Positions 25,453-34,455 of a stretch of 64,000 bases of DNA are shown here, piece after piece. Position 1 is the stretch's first letter, and the number at the start of each line of letters is the position of its first letter. The DNA comes from an uncultured Dorea sp. (lineage in GTDB: Bacteria > Bacillota > Clostridia > Lachnospirales > Lachnospiraceae): the NCBI GenBank assembly GCA_910589275.1, contig CAJUTH010000002.1, positions 93,978 to 157,977 of the forward strand. The letters are read 5' to 3'. The translations under genes and the position numbers were made by a program. Under the pieces are notes generated by a model. It saw only the letters and a program-made list of their open reading frames with translations. It did no database searches and had not been told where the DNA came from.

Positions 25453-28400
25453 GAAAGAAGAGAAAAAGAGGAAAGAGTCTGTTGAAATATGTACGGCAGC
25501 ATCTTACCGGAACAGGTATTGTGGTTATTATAGGGGGAATTGTACTGGGTATAGCATTTGGAGTATCCGGACAGGATCTTCAGTTTGAACCGGGAGATTT
25601 TGCCGCGTCCTTTTCTTCTGACATGGCAGATTCATCTGGCGATACGGCTTTTGATCTGGCGGAAGATGGGGATAGCATGGAAGATGTTACCCATGATTCC
25701 GATCGAAAACAGGAGCAGGAGGAAAGTCAGAAAATTGAAGAATCGGAGGCTGTGAGAGATACGGAAAAGGAACAGGTGATTCTTCCGGACGGGATGGCAA
25801 ATGGCGTAAAACCGTCCGGTACCGTGGATGCGGCAGTGAATCCGGATGTAACCCGTCCGGGGACGGATTCCGGCTCCGGACTTGGGGGAACAGGGCACGA
25901 ACCTCCGGGAAATGAAGATTCAGGGAGTAAAAAGCCGGGAACGGAGAAGCCAAAGCCCGGAAAGCCATCAGGCGACGACGAGGAAGGCGGATTTGTTATT
26001 TACATCAATGGAAAAAAGAAGACTTTTAACAGTGAAGACGAAGCTCTGATATGGGTTGCGGAAAATAATGGAATCGATGAGGAAGGCAGGTATTTTGAAG
26101 GTTTTGTAACAGATGCCGGCGGGAAGCTGACGCCAAGCTATGCAGATAAAAGTGATTTTGACACAGGAGCAGATACCTCTTTTGGATATACAGGCAGCAG
26201 CAGCGTCTATGTGGTTCCGGATGGAGTGAAGAATCTGGAACTGATCACATCGTCGAATGATAAGATAAAAACGATTGTAATTTCCAAAACTGTTTCGTCA
26301 GTGGTTACCAGTGAAGGGAATCAGTATTATTTTCTAGAGAAGTATGTTGTATCTCCCGACAATCCGAATTATATGAGCGTGGACGGGGTGCTTTATAGCA
26401 GACCGGGAGCATCAGGAGGAGCTGTGCTGCTTTCTGTGCCTCCGGCAAAAACGGTGATTTCCCAGTGGCCTGGGAATGTAACGGCAGTAGGCGAGAGAGC
26501 TTTTTACCATTCGACGCTAAAAAGGCTGGAGCTTCCCGGAACCGTAGAGGAAATACAGGAAGCGGCCTTTGAGGATTCCGATCTGGAGGAACTGGCGCTG
26601 CCGGAAAGCGTAAAGAGGATCGGGGAATTTGCATTTATGTTCCAGACAGAGAAGGAGGACGGAACGGCATTGTCCCATAAGATTGTTATGAAAGGGATTA
26701 CGCCGCCAGCAGTAACGGTTAATACTTTCCGTTTTATGGAGGGGACGGAGATTTTTGTGCCGGATTCTGCAGATGATACAGTGTACGAAGCTTATTTGGC
26801 GGCGTGGGGGTCGATGCTTGGAAGGCTGACTGCTTCTTTGGGAGATCCGCTGTCTGTCCTTAAGACTGTGGGCGGGGCGGAAACGCGGTATGAATATTAT
26901 GCGGATGGAACGAAGACAGGATTTCGAAGAGTGGGAGAGCAGCAATTTAGATGCTGGTGGGATTCGGCTGGAATATACCGGGCGGACGCGGATGGAAATG
27001 CGGCGTTATTTCAGTGTACAGCTTCCGGCCCAATGGCGGATTTTTCCCAGACAGGGATTACCGCCATTTTTGAAGGAGCTTTTGACGGCTGCTCAGTTAA
27101 GTATGTCAGACTGCCGGAAACGCTTCAAACCATGCCGGAGAATGTATTTGGGAATTGCAGGGAATTAAAGGCGCTCATATCCTATGCTCCGGAACCTCCC
27201 GCGGATACCCTTGGGATTCCCGGAGAATGTATCGTATGTGTAAGGCCGGAGGCGCTGCAAAGGTACCAGCAGGCATGGCAGGGACAGGCGCGCAAGATTA
27301 TGGGAACGGATACCTCCTATTCTGCAACTGCTTCCGGGCTGGTGCTTGATAAAGGGAATACGAGGATTATCGATATCTGCACAGATGTGGAAAGGATCAG
27401 CATTCCCAGCTACGTGACGGCCATTTATGAAGGGGCGGGGGCGGAGCATACGAATCTAAAGACCATTACCATTCCGTCCAATGTGAAGGAAGTCGGGAAC
27501 GGTGCGTTTGCAGGCTGCGGTACGCTGGATAGTGTTGTGTGGAATACTTCGGTGAAGGTGCCGGATTCAGCGTTCGAGGGCTGCAAGGCTCTGGCTAGTT
27601 TCAGTACGTCGGCGTCGGCCGGACATCAGCTTACGGCTATTGGAAAGCGGGCCTTTTATGGATGCAGTCGGCTGGGTTCCGTTTTGTGGTACAGTTATCA
27701 GGGAAGCGATGGGAAGAATTATATTTATTATTACAAGCTGGAAAGTATCGGAGAGGAAGCATTCCGGGGATGTACTTCTATGACGTATGCATTCTTGTAT
27801 TCTTCCGTGACTTCCGTGGGAGCGGGCGCTTTTGCAGACAGCGGACTTGAGACGATGGACTGGTGGTGTTCTGCTAATCTGCCGAATTCCTGCTTTGAGA
27901 ACAGCGGCGCGCTTAAGGCGGTGGGCTGGGGACAGAGCACGGCGGCAGTTATAGGCGAGCGGACATTCTATGGATGCCGCAGCTTGGAAACGCTGGCGCT
28001 GCCGGCATCGGCCGCGTCTCTTGGAGGAACAGCTTTTGGTGGAAGAAACGGAAAAGCGCTGACGCTGACCTTCACAGGCACAAAGCCCCCGGCTTGGGAA
28101 CCGTCACCCAGTGACGCCAAAGGGCTTACGGTCTATGTGTCGGATTCAAAGGAGAATGGGGATGTCATTTACCGTGCCTATCTGGATGCATGGAAAGGCT
28201 GGCTTGGAGATCATCCGGAAGAGATTTTAAAGACAATGGACGGAGCCCAAACCAGGGTGCCAGAGACGGCGGATAGTGAAGATCCTGAAAATCATGAGAA
28301 GGATATGACGGATGCAGAAGGCATGGAAAAGGACATGACGGCTACAGAGAGCGTTATGGCAGAGGGGGAAAATACAGCGGCTACAGAGAGCGTTATGCCA

Positions 28401-28502
28401 GAAGGAGAAAATATAGCGGCTACAGAGAGTTCTCGGAGTATAGAGGAGGACGCGAAGGTTTTTGAGCTTGAGGAACAGGGGAGAGACAGGAATGATTATT
28501 AA
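25449..28502 (+). CDS. BspA-like leucine-rich-repeat surface protein
   Basis: 1017 residues. Basic N terminus, one membrane span (about 22-42), an acidic then Pro/Gly-rich linker (45-175), and repeated LRR_5 units from about 240 to 900, such as GERAFYHSTLKRLELPGTVEEI and GEEAFRGCTSM. The C-terminal tail carries near-repeats of ATESVM-EGEN. The span works as an uncleaved anchor with the repeats outside. BspA-type repeats bind host proteins or polysaccharides. The start overlaps the receiver stop, so it is coupled to the sensor genes. Confidence 0.88.
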   Translation: MRKKRKRGKSLLKYVRQHLTGTGIVVIIGGIVLGIAFGVSGQDLQFEPGDFAASFSSDMADSSGDTAFDLAEDGDSMEDVTHDSDRKQEQEESQKIEESEAVRDTEKEQVILPDGMANGVKPSGTVDAAVNPDVTRPGTDSGSGLGGTGHEPPGNEDSGSKKPGTEKPKPGKPSGDDEEGGFVIYINGKKKTFNSEDEALIWVAENNGIDEEGRYFEGFVTDAGGKLTPSYADKSDFDTGADTSFGYTGSSSVYVVPDGVKNLELITSSNDKIKTIVISKTVSSVVTSEGNQYYFLEKYVVSPDNPNYMSVDGVLYSRPGASGGAVLLSVPPAKTVISQWPGNVTAVGERAFYHSTLKRLELPGTVEEIQEAAFEDSDLEELALPESVKRIGEFAFMFQTEKEDGTALSHKIVMKGITPPAVTVNTFRFMEGTEIFVPDSADDTVYEAYLAAWGSMLGRLTASLGDPLSVLKTVGGAETRYEYYADGTKTGFRRVGEQQFRCWWDSAGIYRADADGNAALFQCTASGPMADFSQTGITAIFEGAFDGCSVKYVRLPETLQTMPENVFGNCRELKALISYAPEPPADTLGIPGECIVCVRPEALQRYQQAWQGQARKIMGTDTSYSATASGLVLDKGNTRIIDICTDVERISIPSYVTAIYEGAGAEHTNLKTITIPSNVKEVGNGAFAGCGTLDSVVWNTSVKVPDSAFEGCKALASFSTSASAGHQLTAIGKRAFYGCSRLGSVLWYSYQGSDGKNYIYYYKLESIGEEAFRGCTSMTYAFLYSSVTSVGAGAFADSGLETMDWWCSANLPNSCFENSGALKAVGWGQSTAAVIGERTFYGCRSLETLALPASAASLGGTAFGGRNGKALTLTFTGTKPPAWEPSPSDAKGLTVYVSDSKENGDVIYRAYLDAWKGWLGDHPEEILKTMDGAQTRVPETADSEDPENHEKDMTDAEGMEKDMTATESVMAEGENTAATESVMPEGENIAATESSRSIEEDAKVFELEEQGRDRNDY

Positions 28503-29433
28503 GCAGTCGGAACAGATTATGAGGGAAGTAGGCAAGGTGCTGATCGGAAAGGAAGAGGTCATTGGGAAGGTACTGATGGCGATTTATGCGGGAGGGCATA
28601 TCCTTCTGGAGGATACCCCCGGCGTAGGGAAGACGACGCTGGCGCTGGCATTTTCCAAAGCATTGGGGATGGATTATAAGCGTATTCAATTCACGCCGGA
28701 TACTATGCCGTCGGATATTACCGGCTATACTCTCCCGGCTGAGGGAGAGGCCGTATACCGGGAAGGGGCGGTCCATACTAATCTGCTGTTGGGAGACGAG
28801 ATCAACCGTACTTCCCCAAAGACTCAGTCGGCGCTTTTAGAGGCTATGGAAGAGGGAAATGTGACGGTGGATGGGGTTACCTATCTATTGCCGAAGCCGT
28901 TTATTTGCATAGCTACGCAGAACCCAGTGGGAATGTCCGGCACACAGCCGCTTCCGGAATCACAGCTTGACCGTTTTATGGTAAAGCTGTCTATTGGATA
29001 TCCAAGCACAGAAGATCAGATCCGCATTTTGGATGAGAAGAGATATCAGAATACGATGGATGAGGTACAGGCAGTTGTCACAAGAGACATGGTTCTGGAG
29101 GTGCAGAATTATCTGTCTACGATTAGGATGACGAAAGACGTCCTGCGGTATATGACGGTTCTCTGTGAGAAAACGAGGGAGGACGCTCGGACAGAGCTGG
29201 GAGTAAGTCCCCGGGGAATTATTGCACTGTCTCGTATGGCGAGGGCGAAGGCGATCCTTGGGGAGCGGGATTATGTGGTGCCGGAGGATGTAAGAGCGGT
29301 ATTTCAAGATGTGTGTGCCCACCGGGTTATCTTAAAGCCCCAGGCAAAGATGGAGGGGCATACATCTGCGATGCTTCTAGAATCCATCATGGAGAAGACA
29401 GAAGTTCCCGCCATGAACAGAAAAAAGAGATAG
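28492..29433 (+). CDS. MoxR family AAA+ ATPase
   Basis: 313 residues from ATG 28492, which has GGGGAGAG upstream; it overlaps the end of the BspA-like gene by 11 bases. Walker A EDTPGVGKTTLA, Walker B LLGDEINRTSPKTQSALLEAM, sensor-1 CIATQNPVG and PESQLDRF are those of MoxR. The family acts as a chaperone for metal- or wall-related complexes, usually with a DUF58 and a transglutaminase-like protein, exactly the next two genes. Confidence 0.94.
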   Translation: MIIKQSEQIMREVGKVLIGKEEVIGKVLMAIYAGGHILLEDTPGVGKTTLALAFSKALGMDYKRIQFTPDTMPSDITGYTLPAEGEAVYREGAVHTNLLLGDEINRTSPKTQSALLEAMEEGNVTVDGVTYLLPKPFICIATQNPVGMSGTQPLPESQLDRFMVKLSIGYPSTEDQIRILDEKRYQNTMDEVQAVVTRDMVLEVQNYLSTIRMTKDVLRYMTVLCEKTREDARTELGVSPRGIIALSRMARAKAILGERDYVVPEDVRAVFQDVCAHRVILKPQAKMEGHTSAMLLESIMEKTEVPAMNRKKR

Positions 29434-29436
29434 CCT

Positions 29437-30606
29437 ATGAGAAAGAATAGAGTATTATATCTGGTCGTGATGATCACTGTTTTGGGCTGCGGTTTGTGGG
29501 GAGGCCGGAGACTGGCGCTTCTGATAACTGCCCTGCTTGCAGTTCTTTTGGCGGCTTCGGCGGCGGGATTGTATCTGTTTGTGAGAGGCATGGCGGTTTC
29601 GCTGAAAGGAAAGCATAGCTGTTATTCCGGACAGGAGCTGCGGCTTTGTATCCGGCTGCGGCGCCCTGCTTTCTGTTTTGTTGGAAGCATAAGGATGAAA
29701 CTGTTGTGCAAAAACTATGTATTCACGACAGAAAAGGAAACGCTTTATGTGATGGAGCCAGGCAGGGGCAGACTATGGGAATATGACGTATATGCAGATA
29801 CTGCTGACTGCGGAGAAAGAGTCTTTTGGATAGAAGAGATGCAGTGCGGTGATCTGTTAGGTTTGTTTCATGCAAAGATCTCGGTGAAGGAAGAGCTAAG
29901 ATGTGTGGTATATCCATATGACGCGCAGATCTACGCTTCTCTTCGAAGGCAGATTATGAGGGAGCAGATCGGAGAGATCTATGACGCCAAGAGAAGCGGT
30001 ACGGATGTGAGCGAGGTATTTGGGCTGAGGGAGTACCGGGAAGGCGATCCGCTGCAGAGCATCCACTGGAAATTATCCGGGAAACTAAAGCAATTGATTG
30101 TTCGGGAATTTGGGCGGCCAGTGAATTATCAAACGCTGATCCTGCTGGCTCCGGCTCTGCGTTATGGGGCGAGGGAGGTATCGGCAGAAGTTGTGAATGG
30201 CGTGTTTGATTTGGGAGTGTCATTCAGCCATGCGCTGGTGAACCAGAATATTCCGCATTATGCCGGGTATCTGCTGGGAGAGGAAATCTGTTGTATGCCG
30301 GTAGATTCTGTGCAGAGCTATGAGACTGTGAGGAACAGGATTATGAACCTTGCAATTCCCGAAAATGGGGATAGGGTACTGCTTTCCTTTTTAAACCAGC
30401 AGCTATATAAGGAATATACGAAGATTGTTTATGTGTCGGGGGCGGTAGATGAAACGACAGCGAGAAGCCTGTTCACACAGGCGGATCTGATGATATTGCA
30501 GGCAGTGGACGGTCCGTCCGGACATTTGATAGACAGAGACGGTTATGAAGTGATCTCTATTTCGACGGAAAAAATCCGGAGTATGGAGCATGTCATACCG
30601 CTCTGA
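29437..30606 (+). CDS. DUF58 domain protein
   Basis: 389 residues. Two N-terminal membrane segments (about 7-23 and 27-50), an extracytosolic beta-type domain, then the DUF58 core with GTDVSEVFGLREYREGDPLQSIHWKLSGK, followed by a vWA-like remainder. DUF58 proteins pair with MoxR ATPases; the biochemical role is unproven. The ATG is 3 bases after the moxR stop. Confidence 0.9.
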   Translation: MRKNRVLYLVVMITVLGCGLWGGRRLALLITALLAVLLAASAAGLYLFVRGMAVSLKGKHSCYSGQELRLCIRLRRPAFCFVGSIRMKLLCKNYVFTTEKETLYVMEPGRGRLWEYDVYADTADCGERVFWIEEMQCGDLLGLFHAKISVKEELRCVVYPYDAQIYASLRRQIMREQIGEIYDAKRSGTDVSEVFGLREYREGDPLQSIHWKLSGKLKQLIVREFGRPVNYQTLILLAPALRYGAREVSAEVVNGVFDLGVSFSHALVNQNIPHYAGYLLGEEICCMPVDSVQSYETVRNRIMNLAIPENGDRVLLSFLNQQLYKEYTKIVYVSGAVDETTARSLFTQADLMILQAVDGPSGHLIDRDGYEVISISTEKIRSMEHVIPL

Positions 30607-30624
30607 TGCGGAAATGGGGAACAG

Positions 30625-32916
30625 ATGAGAGAAGCATATACCTTAAAGGAAAAAAATAGGGGGAGTTTGGACGCTGTATTTGCGACCGTCTGGAAAGCGG
30701 CGGGTGCTGCAGGAATTATTACAGGGCTGACAGGGATTATTTCCGCTCTGGGAGGAGTTCCTGTTCTTATTGCGCCGCTGCTTTGCGGGTTTATTTCAGC
30801 TTTTGTGATTTTTGGTGTTGAATATGCAGCTAATGGACGGCCTTACGGGATTTTCTTATGCCTTCTTTCGGCGGCTGCTATTTTCTTTGGAACTGCCGGA
30901 ACCACTTTGCAGGGGATTTTCCTCTGGATAAATCAGTTCCGGGGCAGGTGGAATACGATATTTGAGACATATTATGGAGAGCTGTTGACGGCAGGAGCAG
31001 GAGAGAGGGAGCTGCTGGCGGCGGGGCTGGTGTTTTCGCTTCTTGGCGGGGCGGTGATCTGCGAGCTGGTACAGAAGAAACGGCTTGTACTGCTGACAGT
31101 GGTCTCTTTTGCGCCGCTGTGTCTTGCTCTTATGCTGTCTGTCAGGCTTTTGGCATGGATGCCGGCCTGCCTTGCGGGAGGGTGGATGGCTGTCTGGTGT
31201 ATGGGAAGCGGGGATTCTAGAATTACCTTGCAGAGGGTTTTTCTGACTGTCTGCGTAGGAGGAGCGCTCTGTGTCATTCCCGCGGAGAATGCAGAGAATA
31301 GCTGGCAGAAGTTTTCGTCAGTGCTGCGAAAGGATATAAAACAAGGAATCGGGGAACTGAGGTACGGAAAGGACAGTCTGCCGCAGGGAGATCTGAGGCA
31401 GGCGGGACGGATGCTTGAGGGCTCTGAGGAACGTCTGGAGATTCAGACGGAAACGGCGAATCCTATCTATCTAAGAGGTTTTATAGGCTCTGAATACGAT
31501 GGGAGCCTCTGGAAGCAATTTTCGGGGGAGAGCTATGGCGGAGAGTATTCGGGAATGCTGTCATGGCTTGAGAGGCAGGGGTTTTATCCGGGCATGCAGT
31601 ATGCAGAATATCAGAATGCAGTTTTGGGAGACCGCAAAGAGCAGCTTAAGGCGTCGGTTTCAGTCAAAAATATAGGGGCGGATAGACGTTACGTATATCT
31701 TCCGGAAACGGCGGAGGCATATAGTCCGGACAAAGGAGAATGGAAACAGGACTGGTTTTTGAAGTCCGAGGGGCTTTTTGGACAGAAATCCTATGAATTT
31801 ACCTATTATAATACTCAGGTTGGCGCGGAACTTGAACTGCCGGATGTCCGAGGGCATGAGACGAACGCAGAAAGCAGAGAGGAAGAGGCGTTTCTTCAGG
31901 CGGAAAGAGTATACCGTTCTTTTGTGTACGAAAATTATTTGGAGCTGGAGGAGGAACAGAAAGAACTGATTGATCGGGTGTTTTTTCAAGGGGATACATG
32001 GCAGGATACAGGCGGGATCTATACCGTTACATCCAGAATCCGCATGGTGCTTCGGGTTTTGGCCGCTTACAAAGAAAGACCGGCGCAGGTTCCCGCAGGA
32101 CGCGACTTTGCGGCATGGTTTCTGGAGGAAGGACAGGAAGGCAACGCGGCATATTATGCGTCGGCAGCGGTGCTGGCATACCGCAGCGCAGGGATTCCTG
32201 CTCGATATGCAGAAGGGTATGTACTGACAAAGGAACAGGCGGAGAAAGTACAGGGAGAGACGGTAATCCTTACTGAAAAAAATGCCCACGCATGGGTGGA
32301 GATTTACATGGATAGCATGGGCTGGAGGCCGGTGGAAGTGACGCCGGGCTTTTATGAGGAGCCATATCAGGCGGACGTGGTAGTTGCAGTTCCAAATGAA
32401 GCCTTAACCGGAACCAATGGAGAAGCGGCGGCAGTTCCTTCATCAGAAGAATACGACTTTCCGGAAGAGAAGGAAACGGTGTCCGGAAGGGAACAGAAAA
32501 GGAAAAGCGAAATAGCGGTTTTGATACTGGCGGTGCTGTCTGTGGCGGTTCTGATGGAAATTATACGGTTAGCAAGATATTTTTATCAAAATATCCGGTA
32601 TCACAGACTGACCAGTGAAGAAAAGATGTGCTTTATCTTTGACAGGGTGATGGATATGATGGAGGAAATCTATCAGGATTTCAATCCGGAGCAGCCGCTT
32701 CGACTACCTGCACAGGCATGCGGAGATTTTGACGAGGGGCTGTATGTGCGTACTATCAATAGGATAGAAAAGATCTTATATGGGCAGTCAGGGCCAGCGG
32801 AGAGAGAGATTCCGGCTGCGGAGGCGCTGGAGAGGCAGGTGAGAAAGTCTCTGAGCAGAAAGGCGGGCTGGAGGAAACGGTTGAAATGGAGGTATGGAAA
32901 AGGATATTTCCTATAG
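30625..32916 (+). CDS. TgpA-like membrane protein with an inactive-looking transglutaminase domain
   Basis: 763 residues. About six membrane spans in the first 215 residues, a large extracellular region, a transglutaminase-like core (about 465-585), another span near 630, and a cytosolic basic tail. The core keeps AAVLAYRSAGIPARYAEGY and NAHAWVEIYMDSMGW (His555), but the catalytic cysteine position in GNAAYYASA is Ala508, and the aspartate position is Glu571 in VEVTPGF. It is probably a non-catalytic binding or scaffold member of the MoxR-DUF58 set. Last gene of the operon. Confidence 0.85.
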   Translation: MREAYTLKEKNRGSLDAVFATVWKAAGAAGIITGLTGIISALGGVPVLIAPLLCGFISAFVIFGVEYAANGRPYGIFLCLLSAAAIFFGTAGTTLQGIFLWINQFRGRWNTIFETYYGELLTAGAGERELLAAGLVFSLLGGAVICELVQKKRLVLLTVVSFAPLCLALMLSVRLLAWMPACLAGGWMAVWCMGSGDSRITLQRVFLTVCVGGALCVIPAENAENSWQKFSSVLRKDIKQGIGELRYGKDSLPQGDLRQAGRMLEGSEERLEIQTETANPIYLRGFIGSEYDGSLWKQFSGESYGGEYSGMLSWLERQGFYPGMQYAEYQNAVLGDRKEQLKASVSVKNIGADRRYVYLPETAEAYSPDKGEWKQDWFLKSEGLFGQKSYEFTYYNTQVGAELELPDVRGHETNAESREEEAFLQAERVYRSFVYENYLELEEEQKELIDRVFFQGDTWQDTGGIYTVTSRIRMVLRVLAAYKERPAQVPAGRDFAAWFLEEGQEGNAAYYASAAVLAYRSAGIPARYAEGYVLTKEQAEKVQGETVILTEKNAHAWVEIYMDSMGWRPVEVTPGFYEEPYQADVVVAVPNEALTGTNGEAAAVPSSEEYDFPEEKETVSGREQKRKSEIAVLILAVLSVAVLMEIIRLARYFYQNIRYHRLTSEEKMCFIFDRVMDMMEEIYQDFNPEQPLRLPAQACGDFDEGLYVRTINRIEKILYGQSGPAEREIPAAEALERQVRKSLSRKAGWRKRLKWRYGKGYFL

Positions 32917-33001
32917 AGCGGGCTTCGGCGTTCAAAACAGACGGAACGCCTATAATAAGAAAGTCTTATATAAATATAAGAAATTAGATGATATTGCCAT
33001 A

Positions 33002-33030
33002 TTGACAATTTTGAACTCCGGTGATAAATT
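33002..33030 (+). promoter_or_regulatory. Promoter of the DMT transporter gene
   Basis: TTGACA (33002-33007), 17-base spacer, TAAATT (33025-33030), about 60 bases before the ATG. A GGCGTTC...GAACGCC hairpin near 32929-32952 lies upstream and may end the previous transcript. Confidence 0.7.
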
Positions 33031-33088
33031 CTCTCGTGGAGTAAGATTTCCGATCGCAGATCGGATAGGAATGAGAGGGAATTTACAA

Positions 33089-34042
33089 ATGAATGGGGCA
33101 TGGAAAAGTTATGGATGCATTTTTATTGCTGGATGTTTGTGGGGGACAAACGGGCTGTTTGTAAAGCTGATGCAAGAGTGTGGTTCCTCTTCGGCGTATA
33201 CCGGATTTGTCAGGATTGTCTTAAGTTTTCTGATTCTGACTGTGATCACATGGATCAAAGAAGGGCCGAGGGCGTTTAGGGTCAGCAAAAATACATTGAT
33301 TTCCTGTGCGCTGCTGGGCCTTGTGTGTCAGGCACTTTATAATTATGTATATAGTTCAGCGATCAATTCTTTAGGAGTATCCTTTGCATGTGTTATGACC
33401 TATATGTCGCCTGCGTTTGCCAGCGTGATCTCCTATTTTTTGTTTCGGGAGAGGTTTGGGCCGAATAAATATCTGGCGATGGCGTTAAACTTAGCCGGGT
33501 GTGCGCTGACAGTGACCGGAGGAAGCTTAAACGGCGTATCTCTGGCGGCTTCGGGATTACTGTTCGGACTGGCTTCGGCTGCCTGCTATTCCCTGGTAGG
33601 GATATTCGGGCGGATTGCGTCGGGGGAGGCGTCTCCCTATGTGGTGGCTACCTATAATTTTCTGTTTGGGTCGGTATTTCTCGGAGTGTTCGGACATCCA
33701 TGGACGACGGTGGACAACCCGCTGGCGCCGGGGATCCTTTTGTATGGTTTTATCTATGCGCTGATTCCTACGGGAATCTGTTACGTCATATATTTTAGCG
33801 GAGTCAGCCGGATCAAGGAAAGCAGCAAGGTTCCGGTAGTGGCGTCAGTGGAGAATGTTATCGCCGTAGTGATCGGCGTGCTGATGTTTGGAGAGAAGGT
33901 AGGGCCGGCCAATATGGCGGGAATCCTGCTGGTGCTGGGTTCGATTATGGTTATGAATGCGGACGGCCAGAAGGGCAGAGGCCGGAGGACTGGACATGGA
34001 ATTCGGATTAGAGCCAATGGGCATGCGGCAGCATTCCATTAG
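33089..34042 (+). CDS. EamA/DMT-family transporter
   Basis: 317 residues from ATG 33089 with GAGAGGGA upstream; an in-frame extension to 32894 overlaps the previous gene and is not protein-like. Ten membrane segments in two EamA repeats, with IFIAGCLWGTNGLFVK at the start of the first and ASGLLFGLASAACYSLVGIFGR at the start of the second. The family exports amino acids or other metabolites; the substrate is unknown. The gene has its own promoter and terminator. Confidence 0.88.
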   Translation: MNGAWKSYGCIFIAGCLWGTNGLFVKLMQECGSSSAYTGFVRIVLSFLILTVITWIKEGPRAFRVSKNTLISCALLGLVCQALYNYVYSSAINSLGVSFACVMTYMSPAFASVISYFLFRERFGPNKYLAMALNLAGCALTVTGGSLNGVSLAASGLLFGLASAACYSLVGIFGRIASGEASPYVVATYNFLFGSVFLGVFGHPWTTVDNPLAPGILLYGFIYALIPTGICYVIYFSGVSRIKESSKVPVVASVENVIAVVIGVLMFGEKVGPANMAGILLVLGSIMVMNADGQKGRGRRTGHGIRIRANGHAAAFH

Positions 34043-34083
34043 ATTATCAGGAAAATTGAGAGAAAAAGAATAATGGGTTATAA

Positions 34084-34115
34084 AAGAAGGATGTGCCGGA
34101 GCGCATTCTTTTTTT
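34084..34115 (+). terminator. Rho-independent terminator
   Basis: An imperfect stem (34084-34096 with 34101-34110, bulge of two) followed by a run of T. Confidence 0.7.
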
Positions 34116-34216
34116 ATGGTGTAACTTGTTTTGTCAGAATTTTTTGACACTTTTCTTGTTTTTCTGAAAAGAATAAAAATATGTGTATAAAAGTATTAAT
34201 TTTTAAGTTCCACTTA

Positions 34217-34245
34217 TTGACACTTATCCAGCGGCGTGTTAATAT
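34217..34245 (+). promoter_or_regulatory. Promoter of the first sugar ABC operon
   Basis: TTGACA (34217-34222), 17-base spacer, TAATAT (34240-34245). A leader of about 200 A/T-rich bases separates it from the receptor gene; no known riboswitch was recognised in it. Confidence 0.7.
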
Positions 34246-34455
34246 AAGGCTAAACATATTGGCAGTATTGTATAAATGTCAAGGTATTTTGCATTCTTTC
34301 TTTGTGCTATTTGTAATATATTTTCGCCGGCGATGAATTAGACCGGATGATTTGATTTTACAGATATTTCGGCTAATTGTATAAGATATTTTATTGATAG
34401 GAATGATGGGTATGCGTATTTTGATATGTACAATGCGTTTAAAAGGAGGAAAAGT

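Noticed and set aside
32894..33088. N-terminal 65-residue extension of the DMT transporter
   Set aside because: Covers the promoter at 33002-33030 and the end of the previous gene; a good ribosome site lies before ATG 33089.
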